Assembly: GCA_019054805.1 (NCBI GenBank)
Contig: JAHQIY010000013.1
Coordinates: 2,294,001-2,358,000, forward strand
Reading direction: 5' to 3'
Source of the DNA: Brachionus manjavacas
Taxonomy: Eukaryota; Rotifera; Eurotatoria; Ploima; Brachionidae
DNA length: 64,000 nt
Within the stretch, counting starts at the first letter, position 1. The number at the start of each line of letters is the position of its first letter. The position numbers were made by a program, and so were the translations under genes. The notes beneath the pieces were generated by a model. The model did no database searches. It saw only the letters and a list, made by a program, of their open reading frames with translations, and was not told where the DNA came from. Shown here one piece after another: positions 13,297 through 24,529 of the stretch.

Positions 13297-13439
13297 TTTT
13301 TAAGATTGTCATTAGAGGTGGATTTATAGGACGATAGAGTGCTAGTGTGCATCAGGTTTGTCTCGTTCATGCTGAGACATGTGCACAGCGAGTCGTTCTT
13401 CAAGCCCTTGCCGTTTACCAGCGGTATGTCTTCGGACAT
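13297..13439 (-). CDS. Possible alternative first coding exon of ATP9
   Basis: An ATG frame beginning MSEDIPLVNG parallels the canonical start [10 protein letters not shown] used at 13104 and the IPL motif at the start of ATP9A. A donor candidate (GTACTC, after 13297) would leave two bases, the same phase as the canonical first exon, so it could splice directly to the exon starting at 12778. It lies about 190 bp upstream of the canonical first exon. The donor is weak and transcription is unproven; a duplicated, unused first exon is the alternative. Confidence 0.5.
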
Positions 13440-15590
13440 TGTTTTGTTCTCGACTAAATTTTATTCGAGTCAACTAAGGCTTTTGCTTAGACTAGAAATT
13501 TGCTTGTTACTAAATAAAAAATGCATCATTTTGCTTTAATTATTATAAATGCAATATGTTGCAAGCAAGCATTAGTGTACACTTGGTGCAGAAAATTATG
13601 CTCTTCGAGTGTTGTTGTGGCCGCTTTTTTGCGCTTTTCACAAGCGGCACAGATTAGTTGTCGAAATTGCTCCATATTAGTCACCAGTTGGTTGCATGTC
13701 ACCAAAAGCTCTTCGATTAGTCACTAGCTGTGATGTGCAATATTTTGCAAGAGCGAAATTAACTTGCATTTTGTGCAGCCAATATATGGCAAGCTTTTTT
13801 TTGCTGCATTGAGCTAAAAGACGAGACAATAATAATTAAGTTCTGGTGGTGCTGTGTTTTACAGTACACTGTAAGCCATTGAGGCACAATTTTTTGAATA
13901 TCAACTTTAACACTTTGTTTAGTCATATGACCAGCTTTTATGGATTTAATATTTGAGTAAAACATGAATAATTTTATGCTTAAACAAAATATCTTTTATT
14001 CATATTCAATTTCGAATATATATTCAATTTTATTAAATAAAACTTTTTAAGTTCTAAACCGGTCATGTCTTTTTGAGACGATTTTTAGACACTGTTTAAA
14101 ACTTAAATTATTTCTAAAAATTCTATATAGTTTTATTTGAAAAAAATAATTATTTAAATACCTCCAAAACCTTGGCCACCTTCTAAATCAAATAAAATCA
14201 ATTAAACTCTCTTCACCATGTTAGAACAAATAGATCCTAATTTTTTTTTTTTGAGATACTTGCTTTTAACCAAAGTACCGCCATCTATGTATTCAGATCT
14301 GAATTCAGTAAAACTGTGCATCCCAAAATTTAGCCTTTAGAATTAAATTTTAAAAAAATTTTCTTCTCTAAATTTTTCTATTTTTTAAACTTGTTGCTCA
14401 AAATAAAATAATAATTTTCAATTAATTTAGAAAAAAAATCTCATTAAAATTTCCTTCATTTATTAATCCAGGTTCAACTTCAATTGCATCACTTGAAAAA
14501 GCGCTGCATTAAAAATGTTCTCTTTTCTATAAAATGAAAGCTCATAGTCTAATACTTCACCAATATCAATCTACAAAATATAGTTTAAAGATACTCCAAA
14601 AAAGAATATTAAAAAAGGTAAATTTCTTCTTTTATCATTTTGTAATTTTATATTTTATTGGATATAATTTTATTTAAAATAATGTTCTGTTTTGGACAAC
14701 AAAATTTATTTAAAGCTTTTGATTTTATAATTTCAGTTTTATCTGCTAAAACAAATTCACTGAGACAAGCAGGCATTTTGAATTTAATAAAAACGTTGTT
14801 TGCTCTAAAACTAACCTTTATTTAAAATTAAATCTAAATATTAAATCAAAATTTATCTGGATTTAAACAGATATGTTTTTATTTTTTATTTAATTAAAAA
14901 TTAAAAAAAAATTCAAATCCATTTTTTTAGTTTTTTGAGTTTGGCTTGGATATCATACCCAAAAATTTGGGTTTACTCAAAACCCTTAAAAAAATGGGGA
15001 CCTATGTGTGATCAATTTCAAGATGCCGCAATTGATCCTTATTTTGTAAATGCGGGTTGTTTTAACAATTAAGTATTAATGATTCGAATTTTAAATTTAC
15101 TTAAAAGGAGATACATGATTCTCAATATTATTTAAGAAGAATTTTATTATTTAAAAAAAAGACAAGGATGAAACTTTTTTGGACATGATAAATGGATTTT
15201 CAAAAAAAATGGGGAAATACTACATGCTGCATTAGCATGTCAGAAATATTGTGAGAATAATTTACATTAATTCATCAACAAAGACAATTCGCCTCCCATT
15301 TCATCTGATGTCAATCAATTTTTTATTGAAATCCTGAAGTACAAGGATGAATAATTCAAAAAAGAAAGATATTGAGACTTTTAAAGATGAAATAAAAAAA
15401 TGTATTTGATTGTTTCACGACAAGGTTAAGAAAAGTAGAAGAAGCTTTTAGAAATTACTGTCTTTAAATTTTAAATGAATTCTTAAATTACTAGAACTAA
15501 TTTTTGCCTCATAATAATAGAACTTGATTATCATGAAGCTCATAATCATAATTTTTTTACTTTATCAAAAAATTTATTTTTTAATCATTT
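13440..15590. other. ATP9 upstream region and gene-free DNA
   Basis: 13105-13960 has more balanced base composition than its surroundings and is the probable ATP9 promoter region; no specific element can be assigned. 14000-15590 is AT-rich. Around 15215-15360 (+) a short open stretch reads GEILHAALACQKYCENNLH, then FINKDNSPPISSDVNQFF; it is interrupted by a stop and could be a decayed protein fragment of unknown family. Confidence 0.45.
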
Positions 15591-16850
15591 AGTAGTAGTA
15601 GTAGTAGTTTTGACTGTAGCTGGCTAGCCAGCGAGTGTGCTGATAAGGCACACTATGACAGCTGATGTGATTGATTGCTGCTCATCCAGCAATCAATGCC
15701 TGCTTTAAAGCTGTTAACATTAGGGGCTTCAACTAATTGATTTGGCAGTGAGTTCCATATGTTAGCGGTTCTGTTGAAAAAAAGTTATCTCTATGTTGGA
15801 GCCTCGAAATTTCTTTGTGATATTTGAAGCAGTGACCTCTTCCTTGGATTTTGGTGACATTAAAATTGTTGCTTTTTTCAACCAATTCTATTCCATGCAT
15901 GAACTTGTATAATTGAATTAAATCACCTCTTTTTCTTCTTTCCACCAGATTTGGAATGTTCAAAGCCTTCAATCTGCTTTCATACGGTTTGTTTCTAATT
16001 GAAGAAACAAATTTCGTAGCTCTGCGTTGAATCCTCTCAAGATTCTCACAATCCGACTTAAGAAATGGAGACCATACAGGCACAGCAAATTCCAAAAGAG
16101 GACGAAAAAAAGTTAAATACAATGATCTAAATAACTTACAATCAAAACGAGCGAATGATTTCCTGATGCGACCCAACATTTGATTTGCTTTGTTTGTAGC
16201 CTCTATCACTTGATTTTTCCATTTGAGATTTGTATTGAAGATAACTCCAAGATCTCTTTCGGTTTCAGACGTTGATAACTGTTTACCATTAATAAAATAA
16301 GTGAATTCTTTGTTTTTATGACCGTAATGCATAACCACACATTTTGATGTGTTGAAGAGAAGAAGCCAATCTTGAGTCCACTTGAAAATTAAATCTAAAT
16401 CTGATTGAAGTTTCACTGCGCTTATTTCTGATACCGTTTGCGAGAATATTTTTGTATCATCTGCATACATTTTGACAATATTCTCTATTCCTTTTGGTAG
16501 ATCATTGATATACAAAACGAACAAAAGTGGACCAATCACTGATCCTTGTGGTACACCGCTAAAAATCTCAACCCAATCCGACAAAATATACCTTGAACAA
16601 CTCGTTGTCTTCTATTTTTCAAGAAAGCTTCAATCCATTTTAGTGTCAGACCATCAAAGCCATACGCTTTCAATTTAGCTATTAGTCGTCTGTGCGGAAC
16701 AGTATCAAATGCTTTGGCAAAATCTAGCAGAATTACATCAACAGGAATACTTTTGTCTAGACTCATTGAGATGAAATCTAGAGTTTCCATAAGATTAGAT
16801 GTACATGACTTTTTCCTGACAAATCCATGCAGTTCTTTAGATATAAATAA
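15591..16850 (-). mobile_element. 5'-truncated LINE with reverse transcriptase domain
   Basis: Best-preserved LINE in the window. Reading on the minus strand: KSIPVDVILLDFAKAFDTVPHR (palm, motif A), then after a frameshift SGVPQGSVIGPLLFVLYIND (motif B), MYADDTKIF (catalytic YADD), thumb, and [13 protein letters not shown]. It ends in a CTA-repeat tail (plus-strand AGTAGTAGT at 15593-15610). Jockey/CR1-like organisation judged by motif style. The endonuclease and 5' part are absent. The 3' 490 bp is nearly identical to 6283-6772, so the two copies are relatively young. Confidence 0.9.
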
Positions 16851-16916
16851 ATATATTTATATTTATAAAAAAATATAAATATCAATATTGAATAATTTTT
16901 TATTATTTTAATTTTT

Positions 16917-17080
16917 ATTAATTAATAAAAAAATTTGATCTCCAAAAAAATATCAATATTAAATTTTTATTATTTTTTTGTGACTCATTGGGCTGTTCTT
17001 TTACTTAAGTTACAGAGATTATTTTTAAATCATCAAAAAAAGATTTCATCTTATCAGAATAATTAAAGCATGATTAAACC
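16917..17080 (+). repeat. Direct repeat, copy 1
   Basis: About 160 bp (TTTGATCTCCAAAAAAATAT ... GATTTCATCTTATCAGAATA) that recurs with roughly 90 % identity at 17446-17606. The two copies bracket a LINE relic. Too short and without TG...CA ends for typical LTRs; a segmental duplication or a composite repeat. Confidence 0.8.
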
Positions 17081-17209
17081 ATTAAGTGTGAGTAAAAATC
17101 TATAAATTTTTACCAATTATTTAAAAATTATTTCAATTAATTAGTAATTTTTCATTAAAAAAAAACTGAACATAAAAGAAACCTAATTTTTATATTTTTT
17201 TATTTTTAT

Positions 17210-17405
17210 CATCAAGTAAATTCCTAAGTCCCTTTCACAATCTGACTTATTTAGTGCCTGAGAATAGATTGAGTAATTAAACTTTTTGTTGCTGTGGCCT
17301 ATTTGAACAATTTTACACTTTTCAACATCAAGCTGAGTAGAACAATCTTCAGACCACTTACAAACTTTATCAATGTCGTTTTGAAACCCAAGGACTGAAT
17401 TAAAA
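17210..17405 (-). mobile_element. LINE reverse transcriptase relic
   Basis: Minus strand reads LGFQNDIDKVCKWSEDCST, then LDVEKCKIVQIGHSNKKFNY and SDCERDLGIYL: the region just after the YADD motif of jockey/CR1-like reverse transcriptases. No start and no other domains. It sits between the two direct-repeat copies. Confidence 0.78.
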
Positions 17406-17445
17406 AATTTTATAGCTGATGAATAGAATTTTTAATTCTAATTAA

Positions 17446-17606
17446 TTAATAAAAATATTTGGTCTCCAAAAAAATATCAATATTAAATTTTTTTTATTTT
17501 TTTGTGACTAATTGGGCTGTTCTTTCACTTAAGTTTCAGAAATTATTTTTAAAGCATTAAAAAAAGATTTCATTCTATCAGGATAATTAAGCTATGATTG
17601 AAATTT
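17446..17606 (+). repeat. Direct repeat, copy 2
   Basis: Second copy of the unit at 16917-17080, same orientation, with small substitutions and length changes in T-runs. Confidence 0.8.
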
Positions 17607-17717
17607 TAAACAAATACTGTTGAAATATAATTTAATTTAATTTAATTGTTAACTACTAAAAGAATTGCCTGGATACTATTTAATAATTTTAGTTTTCTTT
17701 TTTTTCTTTTCTTTTAG

Positions 17718-17868
17718 TTCAAGTTTTACACTATTTATAATAAATTTGTTCCCAATTCATTGTCATTTTATTCGACAATTGCCAATCCTTGAATTTGAAC
17801 CATTTGTACCAGAGAAAATTAATTATTCATACACTTATTATATTGCTGCAACGGTGACTTTATCAAAT
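17718..17868 (+). CDS. Candidate isolated internal exon, function unknown
   Basis: A 151-bp open stretch between a polypyrimidine-AG acceptor (TTTTCTTTTAG) and a good donor (GTAAGA). It reads IHCHFIRQLPILEFEPFVPE, then KINYSYTYYIAATVTLSN. No neighbouring exon was found and I do not recognise the family. It may be an exon of a gene disrupted by the adjacent repeats, or chance. Confidence 0.3.
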
Positions 17869-18070
17869 GTAAGAAAACTGTTCTCCTTAAAATAAAATAA
17901 TCTGACTATCATTTGAAAATTATCTATTAAAGTTTAAATTTGTTACTCAAGAAAAAGATAATTAGAAAATTTGATGTATTAATTTTGAATTAACTTATCA
18001 CTGCTCAGCAGATAATTTTCCTAATAAAAATGAAAAAAAATAAAAAATTTATTAAACATTTTTTTCTACA

Positions 18071-19047
18071 ATGAACAGTTTTCAAATAGCGCAGCCACCT
18101 GCAAAAAAATCTAGAAGACTCTTAGTATTCATAGTGTGTGGCGTAATCGTGGCAGTCACATTCTTGGCCATAATATTAGCTGTCATCCCTCTAAATTTGG
18201 AGCCCGAATGTGATCCAAACGATTTCAAGACAAACAATTTTACACAGAGTAGAATCATTAATGGACAAGAAGCGGTTCCTCACAGCTATCCTTGGCTAGT
18301 TTCCATACACTATTATAACTATGGTCATATATGCGGAGGGAGTATTATACACAAACGGTGGATATTGACTGCTGGACACTGTATCAAAAAATATCAAGTA
18401 TCATCTGGTGCATACAGAATTATTGCTGGTCTACATGATCGAAATAAATACCATTTTTCCAATGTATACAATGTTATTAAAGCATATAGTGATTTCGATG
18501 AATATAATATATTTTCCAAAGACATAGCTCTTTTGAAGCTTGATAGAGATATTGTATTCAATGAGAATGTGACCCTAATTAAATTATCTGAAACTGAAAG
18601 TAAAAAATTTATTGGTAAATGTCTGATCACAGCTGGTTGGGGCTCCATCAGCAAAACATTTGAACAAAAACTGCCCAACAAACTTCAGCAGACCTTTGTT
18701 AGAGTGATGGATGATGACAAAAAGTGTATAATAGAGAACAAATGGAACAAAGAAAGCGTATTTTGTGTGAAGTCATCAAGCAAAAATCCTTTCTCAATGA
18801 CATGCAGTGGGGACAGCGGTGAGTTAAGTTTTTAGGAAATAATTTTTTAAAATAGAATTGTTTAGGTGGACCTTTGGTATCATTTAATTCAACGACTAAT
18901 ACTTGGTTTCTAGAAGGAGTTACTTCATACGTAGTTGCTGAAATAAATTCTGATTCCAAAACCAGATGTTTGTACAAGAGGCCAGGATTTTTTTCCAAAG
19001 TCTATTCGAATAGATACTATATATTAAATATTTTAAGCACTTATTAG
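18071..19047 (+). CDS. Type II membrane-anchored S1 (trypsin-fold) serine protease
   Basis: Two exons, 18071-18818 and 18866-19047, joined by a 47-bp GT-AG intron that splits the Gly codon right after the catalytic Ser; 309 aa. Layout: short basic cytoplasmic N-terminus (KKSRR), one membrane helix (about residues 17-41), short stalk, activation site SR|IING (about 61), then the protease domain. The triad is complete: His103 in LTAGHC, Asp151 in DIALLKL, Ser249 in GDSGGPL. By family alignment the primary-specificity position six residues before the Ser is Met, not the Asp of true trypsins, and the 214-216 triplet is Ser-Tyr-Val instead of Ser-Trp-Gly. Cleavage after Lys/Arg is therefore unlikely and a narrower, elastase-like pocket is inferred. 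Presumably a cell-surface protease with its catalytic domain outside the cell. Confidence 0.88.
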
Positions 19048-21448
19048 AATATTTGAATGGTCGGAAATTTTTTTTAAATTTTTTTAAAAAATATCTTCTG
19101 TCTCATTTGTACAGAATTTTTATTTTTTAGATATTTTGAAAAAATTAAAATATAAAAAAAAATTTAAAACAAGTCTTAAAGTATTTTTTATTTTTTAAAT
19201 CATAGACCCTGGAGACTTCTGACATAAAAGATTTGCCAGGAATAGAGGCTTTCTAAATTTTAATAAATGCTTCACAGCATTGAATTGGTGAAAGGGATGT
19301 CAGAATTTACTTCAAAAAAAGTAACAAGGTGTAATAACAAAAACAAACACTTTTGATACTTTATTTTAAATTCATTTTGAAAGGTAAAAGCATTAAATTA
19401 TCTACAAGTATGTGTCAAAAGTTTAGAAATTTTTTTTTTCGTTAACAAAAGAATTGATTTTGCATATATAATAGGCGGGAAAATAAAAAAAAGCGATTTT
19501 TTTTCACACTTTAATATAAAAAAAACAATAAACTTATTGACATTACTCTTTAAAAATTGAACTGGCGTGAAGTTTTCACGTGAGTTAAAAAAAAAATTGA
19601 ATTAGTTAAAAAAGATATTCAATGAAAAATTTTTTTTATTCAATTTTTTTTTATAGAAAATATTTAACAAAAAAATGAATAGGAAAATAAAAAAATTGAA
19701 TACAATCAAATTCTTCTTTTTTTGCTTTTCTGATATTACCTTGATTAACCTTAATTTCACGGAAGCGCTAAAAACATAAAGACTTAAATAAAATTATCCC
19801 CGCCTTTAAAAATTGAAAATTACTTGAACAATGAAATGGAGCAGTAAAAGAAAAAATAACTAAAAGAAACATTGCCTAATTTGTGTTATATTTTTTTCTT
19901 TATTTTTTCTTTTTTTTTTGTTTTTTTTTCAGCTCTTTTCTTTTTTTTTTCGTATTTAAAAAAAAAACAATGAATTTTAAAAAATAAATGATCAAGATCT
20001 TGCAGGATTATGATTAACTTTAAAACGTGATCCTGCCAAGTGTACTTATGATCAAGATTTTATGCGCTAAAATTATAATCTAAAAACTCGTCATTTAGGT
20101 TCTTTAAAGTCATTTAATACTAATGAAGAGCGAAAATTACAACTTTCTACCATTTAATTTTTTGTGTTGAATTGTATCATTTTTTCCAATTATAAGTCAA
20201 CTAATTGTATTTTTTTTAAATAATAAAAATTATCATTTTTAATTAAAATAAAATATTCTAAAGAATATGATTAGCTTTTATTCACAAACGTACTAAAATA
20301 CACCGTACTATTACACAGCAAATCTATAAATTGATAAGAATTATTGATATTAGTTTTATTCAAAAATGTCAAAAAATATCGCTAAAAAAAAAAATTGTAT
20401 CTCTCTTGAAACTAAACTCGAAAAAAAAAAAACAATATATATTTATGGGGCTGACAAAAAAAGCTTTTTTTACTATTATTATTTTTTTATTTATTTGTAT
20501 ATCTGTATCGAGCTAAGGCTCCTTCAGATTAAAAAAAAAAATAAAAAAAATAAAATAAGTTAAAATAGAAGAAAATTAAAATTAGATATATTGATATAGA
20601 GAATTTTTTTTTTATTTTATTTGTTTTCTGTACCGAGCTAAAGCTCCTTCAGAATAAGTTAAAAATAAATTAAAAATAAAATTAAAGTTAATAAAATGAG
20701 ATAAAAAAAAAAGAATCAAAATAGAGTAAATAAGCTAAAAAAATGAAAGTTGAAAAAATCATTTTACTGACAAATTAAATCATTTTATAACAAATAAATT
20801 TAACCAACGACCAAAAAAATTATATTATAACAAATGAAATTAAGTCAATAATTTGTATGATGAATTAAATATTTCGGTAATGATAAAATTAAATAAACAT
20901 AGCAATCAAAAAGTAACTACTACTTCACTCGCAAAAGAATATTGAACTAGCACATTGACAATATCAACGATTCTCTCCTCAAAGGTAAAAGTTTTAGAGC
21001 ATTCTGAAAAAACTTTTAATTGACCCTTAAAAAAAATTTAATTTTCCAGTTACAATGACGTCAATAAATCAGTGTTGTTTTGGTTTGAACGAGTTCAAAG
21101 ATATAATAATGTGACAGTGAGTTGCAATGAAATTTAATATATTATAAGAAATAAAATTTGCGACAATGTTGGACCATAATTAATTCAAAGCAAGTAACAG
21201 ATGGCTTTGCAAATTTAAATAGAGAAATAATTATAAAAAATTTTGATTTTGTTAACCATTTTTTTTTTTTTTAAATAAAATTCCTTCCGCTTATAAAGTC
21301 CTTTCATTATTCAGTTTCAAATAAATTTTACTCTTAGCTTTCTTCTTCATTAATTTTCTATCAAAAAATAAAGATTTATTTTGAAATTTAGTCAAAAAAT
21401 CTGAAATCTGATAAGGCCGCTGATCTTATCTTGGAAAGGTATTCACAG
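19048..21448. other. Gene-poor AT-rich spacer between the two proteases
   Basis: No complete gene. Two short retroposon-tail motifs lie at 20490-20530 and 20610-20656. Around 20950-21140 (+) a GTAAAA donor and a TTTTCCAG acceptor about 65 bp apart flank short open stretches (reading RFSPQSYNDVNKSVLFWFE across the join). They could be an exon of the astacin gene or another gene, but I could not match them to the astacin domain. Confidence 0.4.
20490..20656 (-). mobile_element. Two retroposon 3'-end motifs
   Basis: On the minus strand both read CTGAAGGAGC, a short loop, GCTCG or GCTCGG, TACAGA, then an A/T-rich tail. The GAGC/GCTC arms form a small hairpin. The same motif occurs at 33990-34042, 57858-57904 and 60340-60383. 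Interpreted as retroposon 3' termini followed by their tails. Confidence 0.6.
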
Positions 21449-21972
21449 GTGCTCAGCAGCTTTCATTAAAAATTCCAACTGCGGCTAGTCCAGGGTCATG
21501 TCTTTTTACTGGAACTGTTGCTCATGAGTTGATTCACGCTTTGGGCTTTGATCATGAATATGAAAGACCTGATCGCGACAGCTTTGTTCAAATAAATTGG
21601 AACAAAATTTATGCTAGTGCTGCTAGTAATTTTCAAATTTCATCAAATGGACTTAATTTAGGATTTGGGTATGATTATGATTCAATAATGCACTATGAAT
21701 CAGATGCTTTTTCAATTGATGGTTCACCAACTGTAGTACCATTGCAAAGTAGAGTTCAGCTGATTAATAAATTTAATCAGACCTATTTGACAGAAACAGA
21801 TATTGGCGAAATAAGAAAATTTTACGGATGTGATCAAACTTTATCTGAGATTAGCACACCATCTTTGCCTAACATCATCAAAGCTTTTGAATCTAATTGT
21901 TTAGAGTTTACATATGATTTAGCTATAATTATTTTTTCTTTATTTTTAGCCATTATTTTTAATAACTTATAA
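21449..21972 (+). CDS. Astacin-family zinc metalloprotease, 3' terminal exon (partial)
   Basis: Starts after a CACAG acceptor and reads AQQLSLKI...GTVAHELIHALGFDHE, the full astacin zinc site HExxHxxGxxH with the family Glu, then RPDRDSF and the Met-turn SIMHY with its zinc-ligand Tyr. It ends about 35 residues after the domain's last Cys region (FYGCDQ) in a hydrophobic tail (LAIIIFSLFLAIIF), which suggests a GPI signal or single membrane anchor. The N-terminal half of the catalytic domain, prodomain and signal peptide are not visible; upstream exons may be in the spacer or lost. AATAAA follows at about 22076. The catalytic half itself looks intact. Confidence 0.8.
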
Positions 21973-22919
21973 ACATGTTGTAACTCTCTTAATAGTTACA
22001 TCATCTTGTCTTATCAGTAAGAAAACTTACTGTGTATAACACAACATTTCAAATGTTGCTCTCTGCAGTTTCATAAATAAAATAATAGATTCAAGTCGAA
22101 TGACTTGGAAGGAAAAAAATCTGGCTTTTTTTCTCTTTATGATTGTTGTTTATTCTTTTTTTTGGGTTAAAGTTTATTTTTTTCTTTTTTCTATTGTTTT
22201 GGTACCTTTTCAGGACTAGAAGTGGTCCCTTTTCTTTAATTAAAATAAAATATTTGAAATTTAGAATATAATTCTCTCTCTCTTTCCCGTTAAGTCTTTA
22301 AAACCCACAACAGCCGGATTATTAATTTAAGGACTTTAACAAACATTTTTTTTGCAAAAATTTTTTTATTTTTTTATTTGTCTTAAAGAAAAGTATTCAA
22401 GTCGCTGAGGTGGAAAATGAACCCTTTCTTTATATTTAGTTACTTGCTCTTGCTGTTTAACGCTCTTACAATCTTTTCTTCCAGACTTCATGCTTCTCTT
22501 CATGCTTCTCTTCATGCTGCTCTCTTCCTTTTTGGTCATGCGTCAATTGTACCAACTCGAATCCAGTTTCGCCATTCTCTTCCTCGCCCACTTCACCTTT
22601 GCCTTCCTCCGACTGGCACCTATCTGGTTAAAATGTTAGTGTCTAAAGTAAATGGGACAAATTAAATAACGGGTGAAGACAAAGTTTCTGCACGATGTTT
22701 GTTGTCGTCATATCTCCCTCATTTTAAATGAAATTTCAAATCTTCTTTAGATTTTATAACTTGAAATAAATATTGACTATAGAGGTTAACAATTGAAAAA
22801 CTTTTTAAAAGTATACTTGTTTATTATCACTCATTAAGCCGCCTTACATCTAGGTAGCAGCGATAAGTAATAATGTCCACATTGAGTTTCTTTTGCCAAT
22901 ATTCATGGAATATGCGAAA
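21973..22919. other. Spacer after astacin; small GC-richer segment
   Basis: No gene assigned. 22480-22650 is GC-richer and holds three copies of a 12-bp unit (TTCATGCTTCTC). On the minus strand this gives a basic peptide frame (KRSMKRSMKSGRKDC) that is cut by a stop; it is probably a degenerate repetitive coding remnant. (CT)n occurs near 22270. Confidence 0.4.
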
Positions 22920-23852
22920 TTTTGCTCGTTCTGGCACTAGTTCACATGGAAATTTTATTTTATCATTCATTAGCTCGCCTTACAGATCTCGATGAGCTGA
23001 TTGAAAATTCATTATTAAAATTACCTAATTACGATGGCTTATTCTATAAATTATTTAAGAGACTGCATACTTCCTACTGGGTACTGCTTAGGATTTATTA
23101 TAACTCAGCACTAGCTGTTTTATCTCTTCCAAATAATCTAACAACAAAACCCTTTTAAAATTGAAACTGGTGTAAAACAAGGAGCTATTTTATCTTCATT
23201 TCTTTTTAACATATATATTGATGATCTTATAATAGAATGCCTTAACAATGAGCTTGGAGCTCTTTATAAAAATCGTAATATTTCTATCATTGTCTACGCA
23301 GATGATATAATCTTAATAAGCCCAAAAGACTGCCATCTACAAATGCTTTTGGATATTTGTGGGTCTTATGGGAATAAATGGAGAATAAAATTTAACCCTA
23401 ATAAAACCAAAGTTGTTAACTTTGGCATTCAATTATTTAAGTCTGTATTTCACCTTAATGGATCCGAGCTTAAAGAAGCAAATCAGCTGGAATACTCAGG
23501 ATTCATTATAGATTCAAATCTTGACCTTAACACACAGGCAGTTATAAATTTTAAAACAGTTCAGCAGCTTTTTTGTAATTTTGTATCTTCTGCCTAAAAA
23601 TAGTCCTACCTCTTCACCTAAATTCAAATCATTTATAATATAAATTCACATATGGTCTTGAGGCTCTCACTCTTAATTCTACCACAAAGGATTCAGTAAA
23701 TAAAATACAAAACAACTTAATTAGACAAATGTTTGGTTTAAAACCCTACTGTCACATATCACGAGTCTTAAAAGTACTGAAAGTATTCAACTTTGATGAA
23801 CTTTATCTTTTTTCAAGACTAACTTTAAATGATAGGCCGTTAACACTTCTAA

Positions 23853-24529
23853 CCATAAATTTTATTAAAAATACCATAAATTTATTAAAGCTTACCATAA
23901 ACTTATTAAAATATAATAAAATAAAAGAAAATACAACAAATTTATCAAAAAAATATCAAATTCATTAGAAAAATAATAAACTCATTTTTTTTTTGTTTAC
24001 ACTTGTTTATTGCGTAATAATAATACAATTTTTTTTGTAAAGGCTTGCCGCAAGTATCACATAATTTACTAACACTCTCATCAAATCTTGGTCGCTTGGA
24101 AGTATCATCTTGAGATGTTAAGTCATCATCGAAAATGGCATTTTCTTCAGGTGCTTTAATTAGGTCAGAAGCTTGAACTTCTAGGCTCTTTACAGTTTTA
24201 GAAGGAGGGCCTCTTTTTTTATTATTATGTATTGGTAAATCCAAACCAATCGAGCTGAAATCTAACATCTGAAGTCTAAATGCACATGATAAATAACGTT
24301 TAATCAATTAATTTATCTTAAAAGTGTAAATCTAATGAGTTTCTTAATTCTAATGAACCAATTAATGTTCTTTTTATTCAAATTAAGGTTGTTTTAATCA
24401 ATTTAGGATAATTTTCTATTTTCTATTACATTTTTATTCAATTTGATAAATAACTGTTAAGTTTATTCTATTTTTAATAAATTTATGGAAACTTTATTAT
24501 ATTTATGGTCATTTTTAATAAATTTATGG
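23853..24529 (-). mobile_element. TIR element carrying MULE-like transposase tail, nested in LINE
   Basis: Both ends carry about 75 bp of inverted repeat built from the subrepeat CCATAAATTTATTAAA; left and right arms each have three spaced subrepeats. The interior (minus strand) encodes the end of a Mutator-like transposase. No clear target duplication could be recognised because the LINE flanks are decayed. The short length and missing DDE part make it non-autonomous. Confidence 0.62.
23945..24307 (-). pseudogene. MULE-like transposase C-terminus
   Basis: Reads YLSCAFRLQMLDFSSIGLDL, then NNKKRGPPSKTVKSLEVQ, an acidic linker and a final CDTCGK motif. The first part parallels the relic at 31741-32040, which preserves the zinc-binding C-x-H end of a SWIM finger before AFRLKL. 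A basic AT-hook-like tail after a SWIM finger is typical of some MULE transposases. Here the hook core RGRP is altered to RGPP. Assignment by resemblance only. Confidence 0.55.

Noticed and set aside
16917-17606. LTR retrotransposon with 160-bp LTRs
   Set aside because: The repeats lack TG...CA ends, a primer-binding site and a polypurine tract, and the enclosed sequence is a non-LTR relic on the opposite strand.
17665-17717. ATG-initiated extension of the 17718 exon
   Set aside because: It reads through the T-rich polypyrimidine tract (poly-Phe/Ser), which is better explained as an intron acceptor.
22417-22665. 82-codon plus-strand frame
   Set aside because: The frame depends on a 12-bp tandem repeat and is Leu/His/Pro-rich without domain features; no splice or family support.
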